The notes beneath the pieces are model-generated. The model saw nothing but the letters and a program-made list of their open reading frames with translations. It did no database searches and was not told where the DNA came from. Position numbers and translations under genes: made by a program. Of a stretch of 64,000 bases of DNA, positions 7,213-15,697 are shown piece after piece (the stretch's first letter is position 1; each line of letters opens with the position of its first letter). The stretch is from Vulcanimicrobiota bacterium (GTDB lineage Bacteria; Pseudomonadota; Gammaproteobacteria; Xanthomonadales; Rhodanobacteraceae): the NCBI GenBank assembly GCA_903970555.1, contig CAJCJD010000008.1:39455-103454 (forward strand), read 5' to 3'.

Positions 7213-8982
7213 ATGTTGCCGAAGGGGAAATTCAGTCGCTGCCTGGCGTTTGCCGGGTTCTCATTGTTTTTAGCCGGTGCCGTCGAAGCCGCGCCACCTA
7301 GCAGTCCCGTGGGTTCGACCAATGTCACCGTCGCCGATCCCACCGTGCCGCGCCCGCCGGGCCAGCCTTGCGTGGTGCAGCTTTTCAGCAATGACACGTT
7401 CAACGATTACAGTCCGCGACCTTTCAGTTACACGCCGCCCGCCAGTTGCGGCACGCATTGGTCGAAGGTGGTGCTGGAAGGGGATTTCTCGGTCACCGCT
7501 GGTATCCAGTACGACCGCACGGCCACCATTTTCCTGGGTGGCGTGAACCTTTATTTCGGTACCACGCAGGAGCCCGATCCCACGGAAGCGCAGAGCTGGC
7601 ATGTGGAGCGTGACCTCACCGACTACACCGCGTTGTTCCGCAGCGCGGGTCAGGGCCAGGTCTTCATCGGCAACATCGTCAACAGTACCTATACCGGCGT
7701 GATCAACGGCAGCGCGCGCCTGCTGTTCTATCCGGCGTCTGCCGTGGCGCCCGCCGCGCAAGTGCCCGATGCGGTGTATCCGTTGGGCAGCGATCCGATC
7801 GGCAGCACGGTGGCGTTGAACGATTCGACCAGCCAGCTCACGGCAACGTTGACGCTACCGCGCAACGTGGAGCGCGCATATCTGGATGTGTTCACGCAAA
7901 GCCAGAACGACGATGAGTTCTGGTACACCTGCGTGCCTGACCAGTACACCAGCGAAACGCAAGAATGCGGTGGCGGCAATTTCCGCGAAGCGGAGATCAG
8001 CATCGACGGCCAACCGGCAGGCGTAGCGCCGGTGTATCCGTGGATCTACACCGGTGGCATTGACCTGTTCATGTGGGAACCGACGCCTGGCGTGCAGACG
8101 CTGAACTTTATGCCGTACCGCGTCGACCTCACGCCGTTTGCAGGTGTGCTGAGCAACGGTTCGCCGCATCAGGTTGCGGTAAGCGTGCAAGGGGCCAACA
8201 ACTATTTTTCCGCCACGGCGAGCTTGCTGGTTTATGAGGATGCGCACGCCAAACAGGTTAGCGGTCAGATCGTACGCAACACCTTGGTCAGCCAGCCGCC
8301 CACACCAACCATTGGCAGCACGCTCAGCCAGGATTCGTCCGGCAATGTCACCGGCAATATCACCACGGATTTGAGTCGCCACTTCGTGATCGAAGGCTAT
8401 GTGAATACCTCGCACGGCCGCGTGGATACCACGGTGAATCAGACCGTGTCTTTCGCCGACACGCAGGGTTTCGACATCACTTCGGCCGCTTACGATCAGA
8501 CCAGCGATCAGTTGACATCCGTGGACGGGGTGAGCCGCAGCACGGTGGGTCCATTTGTCACCGGTCAATTCAGTTCGCACTATCGGTATCCGCTACATGT
8601 GGATGTGGATGAGCTTTTTCCGGCGAGCGGTGGCGTAACCTTGGTGACCACGGTGCATCAGGGCTATCAGCAGCACACAGCCTTGGGAGTGGGCGGCCTT
8701 TCGCTCTATTCGGCCGACGTGCATGACCATGTGGACGCCGCCGACACCCTGAACCTGGACGCCAACTTCAACATCACCAGTCACAGCGGCCAGAAGACAT
8801 CGCAAACCTTTACGTTTGGCGACTCGCTGGGCGGTTGCTACCGCAGCAGCGTCACGACGGCAAACAACACGGTCACCGCCTACAGCAGTGGCCAGGGTTG
8901 CCCGGGTCAGCGCAACCGGGTGTTCTGGTTTACCCATCCAGACGGTTCGCCCTACAACGGCGACACCTTGCTGGGCTGGTGA
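7213..8982 (+). CDS. Secreted PNGase A-like peptide N-glycanase
   Basis: A 589-residue precursor with a Sec signal peptide (residues 1 to about 26, cleavage near VEAAPP). The mature part carries the PNGase A pattern: VVQLFSNDTFNDYSPRPFSYTPP, WSKVVLEGDF, YDRTATIFLGG near residue 112 and WHVERDLTDYT near 135, with a beta-rich C-terminal half. PNGase A enzymes (Pfam PF12222) hydrolyse the amide bond between N-glycans and asparagine, including core alpha-1,3-fucosylated plant glycans; bacterial acid-active members are known from Terriglobus, Dyella and Rudaea. Likely role: release of plant or fungal N-glycans outside the cell or in the periplasm (inference). RBS GGGGGTAAG precedes the ATG. It stands alone, followed by a terminator-like hairpin. 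Confidence 0.85.
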   Translation: MLPKGKFSRCLAFAGFSLFLAGAVEAAPPSSPVGSTNVTVADPTVPRPPGQPCVVQLFSNDTFNDYSPRPFSYTPPASCGTHWSKVVLEGDFSVTAGIQYDRTATIFLGGVNLYFGTTQEPDPTEAQSWHVERDLTDYTALFRSAGQGQVFIGNIVNSTYTGVINGSARLLFYPASAVAPAAQVPDAVYPLGSDPIGSTVALNDSTSQLTATLTLPRNVERAYLDVFTQSQNDDEFWYTCVPDQYTSETQECGGGNFREAEISIDGQPAGVAPVYPWIYTGGIDLFMWEPTPGVQTLNFMPYRVDLTPFAGVLSNGSPHQVAVSVQGANNYFSATASLLVYEDAHAKQVSGQIVRNTLVSQPPTPTIGSTLSQDSSGNVTGNITTDLSRHFVIEGYVNTSHGRVDTTVNQTVSFADTQGFDITSAAYDQTSDQLTSVDGVSRSTVGPFVTGQFSSHYRYPLHVDVDELFPASGGVTLVTTVHQGYQQHTALGVGGLSLYSADVHDHVDAADTLNLDANFNITSHSGQKTSQTFTFGDSLGGCYRSSVTTANNTVTAYSSGQGCPGQRNRVFWFTHPDGSPYNGDTLLGW

Positions 8983-8993
8983 TGAACGGCCAG

Positions 8994-9019
8994 CGCCCCC
9001 TCCAATAGGCGAGGGGGCG
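8994..9019. terminator. Hairpin after the PNGase gene
   Basis: CGCCCCCTC (8994-9002) pairs perfectly with GAGGGGGCG (9011-9019) around an 8-base loop, 11 bases after the stop codon. A modest T-containing stretch (GTTAGTTTTAT) follows. Position and shape fit a terminator. Confidence 0.7.
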
Positions 9020-9080
9020 TCGGCATGTTAGTTTTATCGGTAGCTGACCTAAGTATTTTTCGTTCCACGGAGTCTTACCG

Positions 9081-9377
9081 ATGCGTACCCGTTTGCTTGC
9101 ATTTTCCGTCCTTGGCGTGGCTGTCGCGCTTGGCGGCTGTCATCACGCCACGCGTCCGGACGGAACGCGGGTCGATAAGAAAGGCGTCACCGATATGGGT
9201 GGCTTCGAGGCGTTTGTCGCCACGCATCCGACGCAGGAACAGTTCAAGGCGATGTATCCGGGCGTGCAACTGATGCTGCCGGGCACCATCAGCACAATGG
9301 AAATCCGTTACGACAACACGCGCTTCTTTCCGCAGCTCGATAGCACCGGGCACATCATCGGTGGCGACTTCCACTGA
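9081..9377 (+). CDS. Small lipoprotein of unknown function
   Basis: A 98-residue precursor, MRTRLLAFSVLGVAVALGGC, with lipobox ALGGC, so the mature protein of about 79 residues starts at Cys20 and is lipid-anchored. Gly at +2 gives no inner-membrane retention signal, so the outer membrane is expected. The mature part (MGGFEAFVATHPTQEQFKAMYPGV, then STMEIRYDNTRFF) is soluble and short, and I do not recognise it. The start is supported by the signal peptide and a GGAG about 9 bases upstream. Confidence 0.75.
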   Translation: MRTRLLAFSVLGVAVALGGCHHATRPDGTRVDKKGVTDMGGFEAFVATHPTQEQFKAMYPGVQLMLPGTISTMEIRYDNTRFFPQLDSTGHIIGGDFH

Positions 9378-9510
9378 CACGCGGCGTAGCTGTCACAATC
9401 GACAGTCTCAGTCATTTTGCTGACATCTGACACCATTAACCTCGCGCGATAGCGGCAGTCGTCCTAACCCAGGCGGCTGCCTTTCAAGCCCACGTAAGCG
9501 CGCAGGTGTC

Positions 9511-10035
9511 ATGTCTTCTTCCCTTTTCTCCGCACCGAATCGGCGCGGGTTGTTGTTTGTCGCGCTGGCCGCTGTCGTGCTGATCGTCATCGGCGGCTTC
9601 TGGTACGCCCATGCATCCATGAGCGCCAAGCCGACCGGCCACACGGCTAACGACGGCAGCGATGTAGGCATCATGTTGGGGCTGGCCGACGCCGCGTATC
9701 ACGACCAGCATCTGGTCGCGCCCGTCGGCAGCAACGTGTACGAATTCTATTTCAGCGTGCTGCAGCTCGATCCGAGCAATGTGATTGCCCTACAGCGCAT
9801 GCGCGACGCGTTCAAGCCTGCCTGCGATGTTGTCGAAAGCACCATCAACTCCGGCGATCTCGACGAAGCGCAACGCGAGCTATTGCTGTTGCGCATGTAC
9901 GACGCGCACAACTACAAGCTGGCCTTGCTGGGCAGCGTGCTCGATGCGCAACGGGTGATCGAACGCCGCGCGCATGAAGCCGAAGCGGCGCGCATCCAGG
10001 CGCAGCAAGCCTCGGGCGGCCAGGGCGCCAACTAA
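9511..10035 (+). CDS. Membrane-anchored protein with a TPR-like region
   Basis: A 174-residue protein with one N-terminal helix (about residues 12-33) and a periplasmic part. The part VGIMLGLADAAYHDQHLVAPVGSNVYEFYFSVLQLDPSN resembles the alpha-helical, TPR-like stalk found in some xanthomonad TonB and kinase proteins (ADAAL...RLVAP...AL...LDP.N), followed by heptad-like helices and an E/A/Q-rich tail. There is no TonB C-terminal domain, so it is not a TonB. The function is unknown and the similarity is my own pattern reading. It stands alone, ending just before a REP-like palindrome. Confidence 0.7.
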   Translation: MSSSLFSAPNRRGLLFVALAAVVLIVIGGFWYAHASMSAKPTGHTANDGSDVGIMLGLADAAYHDQHLVAPVGSNVYEFYFSVLQLDPSNVIALQRMRDAFKPACDVVESTINSGDLDEAQRELLLLRMYDAHNYKLALLGSVLDAQRVIERRAHEAEAARIQAQQASGGQGAN

Positions 10036-10041
10036 GCGCCA

Positions 10042-10071
10042 TCGTCATTCCGGCCCGCGCTGCAATGACGA
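10042..10071. repeat. REP-like palindrome, imperfect
   Basis: TCGTCATT (10042-10049) and AATGACGA (10064-10071) flank CCGGCCCGCGCTGC. It is a degenerate version of the perfect palindrome at 46499-46530 and sits, like it, between gene ends, here between two convergent genes. Confidence 0.65.
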
Positions 10072-10084
10072 GCTAAAAACGCGC

Positions 10085-10618
10085 TTATCCGGCGAGATAG
10101 ACGTCCTTCAGGCGCACGTAATGATCGGCTGAGTAATGCAATTGCTCGATTTGCTTATCAGTGAGCAATCGCACGCGCTGGGCCGGATTGCCGAGCCATA
10201 ACTCGCGCTCGCCCACCACCTTGCCGGGCGGTACCACGCTGCCCGCGCCGACGAAACCATATTTCTTCACCACGGCGCCATCGAGCACGGTGGCATGCAT
10301 GCCGATCAAGCAGTAATCCTCGATCGTGCAGGCGTGAATCACCGCGGCGTGGCCGATCGTGACGCCTTCGCCGACAATGGTAGGAAAGCCACCAGGCGAA
10401 TACGGTCCATCGTGTGTGACGTGCACCACCGCGCCGTCCTGCACATTGCTGCGCGCACCGATGCGGATGTAATGCACATCGCCGCGCAGCACCGCGCCGG
10501 GCCAGATCGAAGCGTCTTCGCCCAACACCACATCGCCAATCACCGTGGCGGCCGGGTCGACATAGGCGCGAGCGCCGAGCGTGGGCATGATGCCCTTGAA
10601 ACTACGTAGATGGTTCAT
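10085..10618 (-). CDS. Gamma carbonic anhydrase-like left-handed beta-helix protein (YrdA/PaaY type)
   Basis: A 177-residue hexapeptide-repeat protein. Repeating units such as ATVIGDVVLGEDASIWPGAVLRGD and NVQDGAVVHV form a left-handed beta-helix; the three zinc-ligand histidines are visible in VVHVTHD and TIGHAAVIHAC. This fits gamma-class carbonic anhydrase homologues of the YrdA/PaaY group, whose members have weak or no CO2 hydration activity and sometimes thioesterase activity. Cytoplasmic homotrimer expected. It starts 88 bases from the 3' side of the convergent 9511 gene and ends next to its own palindrome. Confidence 0.92.
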   Translation of the reverse strand: MNHLRSFKGIMPTLGARAYVDPAATVIGDVVLGEDASIWPGAVLRGDVHYIRIGARSNVQDGAVVHVTHDGPYSPGGFPTIVGEGVTIGHAAVIHACTIEDYCLIGMHATVLDGAVVKKYGFVGAGSVVPPGKVVGERELWLGNPAQRVRLLTDKQIEQLHYSADHYVRLKDVYLAG

Positions 10619-10627
10619 GCGCGCATT

Positions 10628-12391
10628 CTATCCGGCGACTGTAAGGTTCTCGTTGTCGCCAGGCAGGCCTCCGCGTTCGCGCGCTTCAAGTACACGCAGC
10701 GTTTCCTGGTAGCCGGAATCCACCGCGCGCTGCCAATCCTTCCAGTCAAGCATGCCGACATGCTCCAGCGGCGGGGTGATCAGCAGATCCGCATATTCGT
10801 GACAGCGCACGGCGGCTTCCTCATTGTTGACCATCGCCGCGCGGGTCAACGTGGAAACCAGACCGGGCCAGCCGATGCCGCGACGCTGGCGCATCCACAA
10901 CCGCCACCACGGCGGCGTGGCGAATTCTTCTGTCTGGGCGTGCAAGTGGATGTCGGCGCGAATGCTTACCGCCGTGATGTGCGCAATGCCATCGTCGGCC
11001 ATTACATCGGTGGGCAGATTGTCGACCAGTGCGCCATCCACGTAGACATGCCCGTGGTGCAACACCGGCGGCAAAATGCCGGGAATGGAGCTGCTCGCAC
11101 GTAGCCACAGCCACAACGGGCCATGCCGATGCACCACCCTGCCCTCGCCGGAAAGATTGGTGGTGACGCAGAAGAACGGGCGCTCCAGATCTTCGATATC
11201 GATCGCGCCAAATGCACGCCGCAACATCATCGCGGCACGCCGCCCACGCGTTAGGGCGACGAATGGCAGCGTCCAATCGGACAGCGGTTTACCGCGCACG
11301 AAGGCTTCGTAGAAGATGCGCGACATCGTGTCGGTGTCCCACATGTTGGCGACGCCGGCGCCGATGATCGCGCCGATACTGGTGCCGCCGACGGCATCGA
11401 ACTCGTGTCCTGCTTCGCGCAGCGCGCGTAGTGCGCCAAGGTGTGCGAGGCCACGCGCACCGCCGCCCGCCAGAACGAGGCCGCGACCATGGCCGCTGAT
11501 CAGCCTGGCAATACGTGGAATATCCGCCTCGCCGCAGACGTGGTGATGCTCCAGTTCGCCACTGAACTGCGCCCGCCAGCGGCGCGCTGAGCCGGGCATC
11601 ACCCGATGAGCGGGATGTATCAGCAATAGATGACGCGGACGATGCCGCACCCTGGCCGGATGCCCTGGTGCAGCCTCCGGCCAGGGTCGTGCCGCTTGCG
11701 CCGCTGGCGCGGGCAGCAGCAATACATCGGCTTGGCGCAAGCAGCGCAGTCGCCACGAGACGTCGCCGGTGCTGTCCAGGTAGATCACGAAACGCGCCTG
11801 CGCCTCGCGTTCGGCAAACCAATCGCTGCCGCGGTTGGCGCCGTGCTCCGCGTCGATCACGACACAGCTGCCATACGCTTCCAGCGCCTGCGCCAGCTGG
11901 ATAGCCAGGCCGCGTACCGGCACGGTGTTGTCGACCGGCAGGATGGCGAAGGTGCGTGGCTTGTCCGGCGGTTCCACATGGCGTTCGCGACGCAGCAATC
12001 GATCCATCGCCTGCCGCGCCACGCCGAGCATGGCGCGCGGGTGGCGCTCGATCAGGTGCTCGAACAGATCGCGGTCCAGACGCAGCAATTCCGAATCGCG
12101 CAACGCACGCACGCTATAGCGCAAGGCCTCGCCGCTGAGCAGGCTCACCTCGCCCACGCAATCGTCCGCGGAAACCTGGCGCACCATGTGGGTGGGGCCG
12201 TCGAACACGCCCAGGCTGCCGCTGCGCAACAAATACAGCGCCTCGGCCACCTCCCCGGCCTTGAACAGGTATTGGCCGCCGGGCAGGCAGATCCAGCGCA
12301 GGTGTCCGGCCAGCGTCGCCCGTTGCGCGTCGTTCAGATGCGCGAATAGGGGGATGCGACCGACTAGGGCGGGGATATCGGCAGGCAGCAT
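10628..12391 (-). CDS. Patatin-like phospholipase with N-terminal cyclic-nucleotide-binding domain
   Basis: A 587-residue protein with the architecture of the neuropathy-target-esterase/RssA group. Residues about 10-130 are a cNMP-binding fold (LFAHLNDAQRATLAGHL, GQYLFKAGEVAEALYLLRSGSLGVF). Residues about 295-500 are the patatin hydrolase: oxyanion loop GGGARGLAHLG, nucleophile elbow GGTSIG (catalytic Ser) and the DGALVDNLP motif (catalytic Asp). It probably hydrolyses lyso- or phospholipids at the inner membrane. An open frame extends to 12526, but the ATG at 12389-12391 begins the conserved domain; its 5' region then lies divergent from prlC. Confidence 0.92.
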   Translation of the reverse strand: MLPADIPALVGRIPLFAHLNDAQRATLAGHLRWICLPGGQYLFKAGEVAEALYLLRSGSLGVFDGPTHMVRQVSADDCVGEVSLLSGEALRYSVRALRDSELLRLDRDLFEHLIERHPRAMLGVARQAMDRLLRRERHVEPPDKPRTFAILPVDNTVPVRGLAIQLAQALEAYGSCVVIDAEHGANRGSDWFAEREAQARFVIYLDSTGDVSWRLRCLRQADVLLLPAPAAQAARPWPEAAPGHPARVRHRPRHLLLIHPAHRVMPGSARRWRAQFSGELEHHHVCGEADIPRIARLISGHGRGLVLAGGGARGLAHLGALRALREAGHEFDAVGGTSIGAIIGAGVANMWDTDTMSRIFYEAFVRGKPLSDWTLPFVALTRGRRAAMMLRRAFGAIDIEDLERPFFCVTTNLSGEGRVVHRHGPLWLWLRASSSIPGILPPVLHHGHVYVDGALVDNLPTDVMADDGIAHITAVSIRADIHLHAQTEEFATPPWWRLWMRQRRGIGWPGLVSTLTRAAMVNNEEAAVRCHEYADLLITPPLEHVGMLDWKDWQRAVDSGYQETLRVLEARERGGLPGDNENLTVAG

Positions 12392-12517
12392 GCGCGCGAT
12401 GGTACGACGCTTGCGATGACGCGGTCTGCCTCGCCCGCGCCCGATGACGATCGTGACGTCTTCCCGCTTGATTTCGGTACAGGGCGCCAGCACGCTGTCA
12501 GGTCTAGAGGAGTTCCC

Positions 12518-14575
12518 ATGAGCCAAGACAACCCGCTACTGGCCGAAACCGCGCTGCCCGCGTTTTCGCAGATCAACCCCGAGCAGGTGACGCCGGCGAT
12601 CGACGCGCTGCTGGCCGACAGCCGCGCTGGCATCGAGGCACTAACCGCGCCAGGGGCTCGGCACGATTTCGCGTCGGTGATGCTGCCGCAGGAGCGGCTT
12701 GAGCAGCGTATCGCGCGCGCCTGGTCGCCGGTCTCGCATCTGCACGCGGTGGCCGATAGCGAGGCCTTGCGCAAGGTATATGGGCCGGCCGAGGAAAAGC
12801 TCACCGACCATGCCATCGAAGTGGGACAGAACCGCGATCTTTACGCTGCCGTGCAGGCGGTGGCCGATGCGCCGGACTTCGCCACGCTAACCCGCCCGCA
12901 ACGCGCACTGGTCGAACACGCGCTGCGCGACTTCAAGCTCTCCGGCGTAGCGTTGGAAGAACCCGCGCGCTCGCGCTTCCGCGAAATCGGCGTGGAGCTG
13001 AGCAAGCTGTCCACCGAGTTTTCCAACGCGGTGCTCGATGCCACCGATGCGTGGTACGAACAAATCACCGACGAACGCGATCTGGCCGGTATTCCCGAAT
13101 CCGGCCGTGCGGTGCTGCGCCAGTACGCCAAGGAAAAACAACTGGAAGGCTATCTCGTCACGCTCAAGCAACCGAGCGTGCAGGCGGTGATGACGTATGC
13201 CGACAACCGTGGGCTGCGCGAGCGCGTCTACTGGGCTTATCAGACCCGCGCGTCCGACCAGGGCCCGCACGCCGGCAAATACGACAACACCGCACGTATC
13301 GAACAGATCATGGCATTGCGGCATGAAGCGGCACAGCTGCTCGGCTTCGCCAATGCCGCGGAAGAGTCGCTTGCCACCAAGATGGCCAGTGCGCCTAACG
13401 ACGTGTTGACCTTCCTGCGCGATCTGGCCGCACGCGCAAAACCTGTCGCGCAGCAGGAACTCGTTACCTTGCGTGATTTCGCATCGACCGAACTCAAGCT
13501 CGACAACATCGAATCCTGGGATATCGCGTACGCGTCGGAAAAACTGCGTCAGAAGCAATACACGCTGGACGAAGAACAACTTAAGCCGTATTTCCCGCTG
13601 CCTGCTGTCATCGACGGTCTGTTCGGTTTAGTGCATCGGTTGTACGGCATCACGCTTAGTCCGCGCGACGGCGTTGATGTGTGGCATCCCGACGTGCGCT
13701 ACTACGACGTCACCGATGCGGACGGGCGCGTGTTCGCCGGTGCCTATATCGACCTTTACGCACGCAGCGGCAAACGCGGTGGCGCGTGGATGGATGTATG
13801 CCGTGCGCGTTTCGACGACGGCGCGCAATCGGAGTTGCCGGTGGCATTCCTCACCTGCAACTTCGCACCGCCTACCGAAGGACGCCCCGCGCTGCTCACG
13901 CACGACGACGTGCTGACGCTGTTCCACGAATTCGGCCACGGCTTCCATCATCTGCTCACCGAAGTGCCGCTGCCTTCCGTCGGCGGCATCGATGGGGTTG
14001 AATGGGATGCGGTAGAACTGCCCAGCCAGTTCATGGAGAACTTCGGTTGGAACCGCGAGGCACTGGATCTGTTCGCCAAGCATTGGGAAACCGGCGAGCG
14101 CCTGCCCGACGAGTTGTTCGAACGCATGCTGGCGGCGCGACACTTCCATGCCGGCCTGTTCCTGGTACGTCAGCTCGAATTCGCCCTGTTCGATTTCTTG
14201 CTGCACCTGGAATACGACCCGGCCAAGGGCGCACGCACGCTTGAAGTGCTGGAAGAAGCGCGACGCGAAGTGGCCGTGCTGCATCCGCCGGCGTGGCAGC
14301 GTTTTCCGCATGCTTTCAGCCATATTTTCGCGGGCGGCTACGCCGCCGGTTACTACAGCTATCTGTGGGCCGAGCTGCTCAGCGCGGATGCCTTCGGGGC
14401 TTTCGAGGAGCAGGCCATCAACGGCCGCAGCGTGATCGATGCGGCCACCGGCGAGCGCTTCCGCCAGGAAATCCTGGCCGTGGGCGCCAGTCGCCCCGCG
14501 CTAGAAAGCTTTGTGGCCTTCCGCGGCCGCAAGCCCGAACCGGAAGCCTTGCTGCGCAGCCACGGCCTGGCCTGA
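12518..14575 (+). CDS. prlC: Oligopeptidase A (M3 family zinc peptidase)
   Basis: A 685-residue cytoplasmic metallopeptidase that degrades short peptides, including cleaved signal peptides. The zinc site HEFGH covers residues 470-474 within LFHEFGHGFHHLL. N-terminal sequence (NPLLAETALPAFSQINPEQV) and the C-terminal FSHIFAGGYAAGYYSY block are standard for PrlC. The start ATG has GAGGAG about 8 bases upstream; the frame is open to 12416 but that part lacks family similarity. A strong hairpin follows the stop. Confidence 0.97.
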   Translation: MSQDNPLLAETALPAFSQINPEQVTPAIDALLADSRAGIEALTAPGARHDFASVMLPQERLEQRIARAWSPVSHLHAVADSEALRKVYGPAEEKLTDHAIEVGQNRDLYAAVQAVADAPDFATLTRPQRALVEHALRDFKLSGVALEEPARSRFREIGVELSKLSTEFSNAVLDATDAWYEQITDERDLAGIPESGRAVLRQYAKEKQLEGYLVTLKQPSVQAVMTYADNRGLRERVYWAYQTRASDQGPHAGKYDNTARIEQIMALRHEAAQLLGFANAAEESLATKMASAPNDVLTFLRDLAARAKPVAQQELVTLRDFASTELKLDNIESWDIAYASEKLRQKQYTLDEEQLKPYFPLPAVIDGLFGLVHRLYGITLSPRDGVDVWHPDVRYYDVTDADGRVFAGAYIDLYARSGKRGGAWMDVCRARFDDGAQSELPVAFLTCNFAPPTEGRPALLTHDDVLTLFHEFGHGFHHLLTEVPLPSVGGIDGVEWDAVELPSQFMENFGWNREALDLFAKHWETGERLPDELFERMLAARHFHAGLFLVRQLEFALFDFLLHLEYDPAKGARTLEVLEEARREVAVLHPPAWQRFPHAFSHIFAGGYAAGYYSYLWAELLSADAFGAFEEQAINGRSVIDAATGERFRQEILAVGASRPALESFVAFRGRKPEPEALLRSHGLA

Positions 14576-14583
14576 GCGCTTTT

Positions 14584-14615
14584 GCCCCCTCCCCTTGCTA
14601 CGCAGGGGAGGGGGC
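14584..14615. terminator. Perfect 11-bp G/C-rich hairpin after prlC
   Basis: GCCCCCTCCCC (14584-14594) pairs with GGGGAGGGGGC (14605-14615) around the loop TTGCTACGCA, 8 bases after the stop. No T-run follows, so it may stop exonucleases or be a dispersed repeat; the palindrome at 5126-5150 has a similar stem and loop. Confidence 0.65.
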
Positions 14616-14739
14616 GATCTGGCAAGCTCGCGCGCAGGCGGCAAACGGAGTCACAATCGGGCCCGTGGCGCCCTGCCAGTATGGTCGTCGGCAGCGTGAG
14701 GCCACCGAATCGACACCACTGTGGACTGGGGAGTCTGCA

Positions 14740-15645
14740 ATGAATGCCATCACCCACTTGCCATCCGAATGGCAAAATTGGATCCGCGAAAATCTGGCGC
14801 GCGGCTGCGCACCGCAATCGCTGATCGACGACATGGTGCGCAACCGCTTCGATCCCGTGTTCGCGCGCGCGGCGGTGAACGGCGTGATGACCAACAACGC
14901 TCCGGCCACCGCACCGTTCGAATCACAGCCCAAAGTTGCCGCCGGTTACGTCTACGAAAAACAGCGCCTGCCTGAAGGCAATCTAATCCGCACGTCCGAT
15001 CGCGACGTGCGTGTGGTCACGCGGGTAAATCGCCCTGTGGTTGCGGTGCTCGAGGGCGTGCTCAGCGACGACGAATGCGATCAGCTCATTCGTCTATCCG
15101 CCGACAAGATGCATCGTTCCACCACGGTCGATCCGATCAGCGGCAAGCACGAAGTAATCGCCGACCGCAGCAGCGAAGGCACCTTCTTCGCGCTCAACGC
15201 CGATCCTTTCATCACGCGCCTCGACCGGCGCATTTCCGAGATCATGAATTGGCCCGTCGATCACGGCGAAGGCTTGCAAGTCCTTCACTACGGCACGGGC
15301 GGCGAATACAAGCCGCACTTCGACTATTTCCCGCCGGATGAACCTGGCAGCCACGTGCAGATGACCATCGGCGGCCAGCGCATCTCCACGCTCGTGATGT
15401 ACTTGAACGACGTGGAAGAGGGCGGCACCACCATCTTCCCCGAGATCGGCCTGGAAGTCGTACCGAAAAAAGGTTCAGCCGTCTATTTCGAATACACCAA
15501 TAGCAAGAACCAACTCGACCGCATGACTTTACATGGCGGCTCGCCGGTGACGCGTGGTGAGAAGTGGATCGTCACGAAGTGGATGCGACAGCGGCGTTAT
15601 GGGGAAGCCGTTACATCGACCGCAACGGCAGCCGCGGGCCAATGA
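14740..15645 (+). CDS. 2-oxoglutarate/Fe(II) oxygenase, prolyl 4-hydroxylase type
   Basis: A 301-residue protein with the P4H catalytic domain in its C-terminal half. The facial triad is HxD (His193, Asp195 in KPHFDYF) plus His265 in TLHGGSPV; Lys275 in GEKWIVTKW binds 2-oxoglutarate. VVAVLEGVLSDDECDQLI opens the domain. The first 80 residues (NAITHLPSEWQNWIRENLARG) are a separate helical region seen in xanthomonad relatives. It likely hydroxylates proline or another residue of a protein or peptide; the substrate is unknown. GGGGAG lies 7 bases before the ATG. The long upstream open frame is a shadow of prlC. Confidence 0.9.
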   Translation: MNAITHLPSEWQNWIRENLARGCAPQSLIDDMVRNRFDPVFARAAVNGVMTNNAPATAPFESQPKVAAGYVYEKQRLPEGNLIRTSDRDVRVVTRVNRPVVAVLEGVLSDDECDQLIRLSADKMHRSTTVDPISGKHEVIADRSSEGTFFALNADPFITRLDRRISEIMNWPVDHGEGLQVLHYGTGGEYKPHFDYFPPDEPGSHVQMTIGGQRISTLVMYLNDVEEGGTTIFPEIGLEVVPKKGSAVYFEYTNSKNQLDRMTLHGGSPVTRGEKWIVTKWMRQRRYGEAVTSTATAAAGQ

Positions 15646-15649
15646 CATA

Positions 15650-15690
15650 GTTGCATGAAGCGCGATGCGTTGAGTCGCGCTTCATGCAAC
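15650..15690. terminator. 16-bp perfect inverted repeat between convergent genes
   Basis: GTTGCATGAAGCGCGA (15650-15665) pairs exactly with TCGCGCTTCATGCAAC (15675-15690) around the loop TGCGTTGAG. It lies between the oxygenase and fbp, which converge here, and probably works as a bidirectional terminator. No clear T-run on either side. Confidence 0.75.
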
Positions 15691-15697
15691 GACAGGC

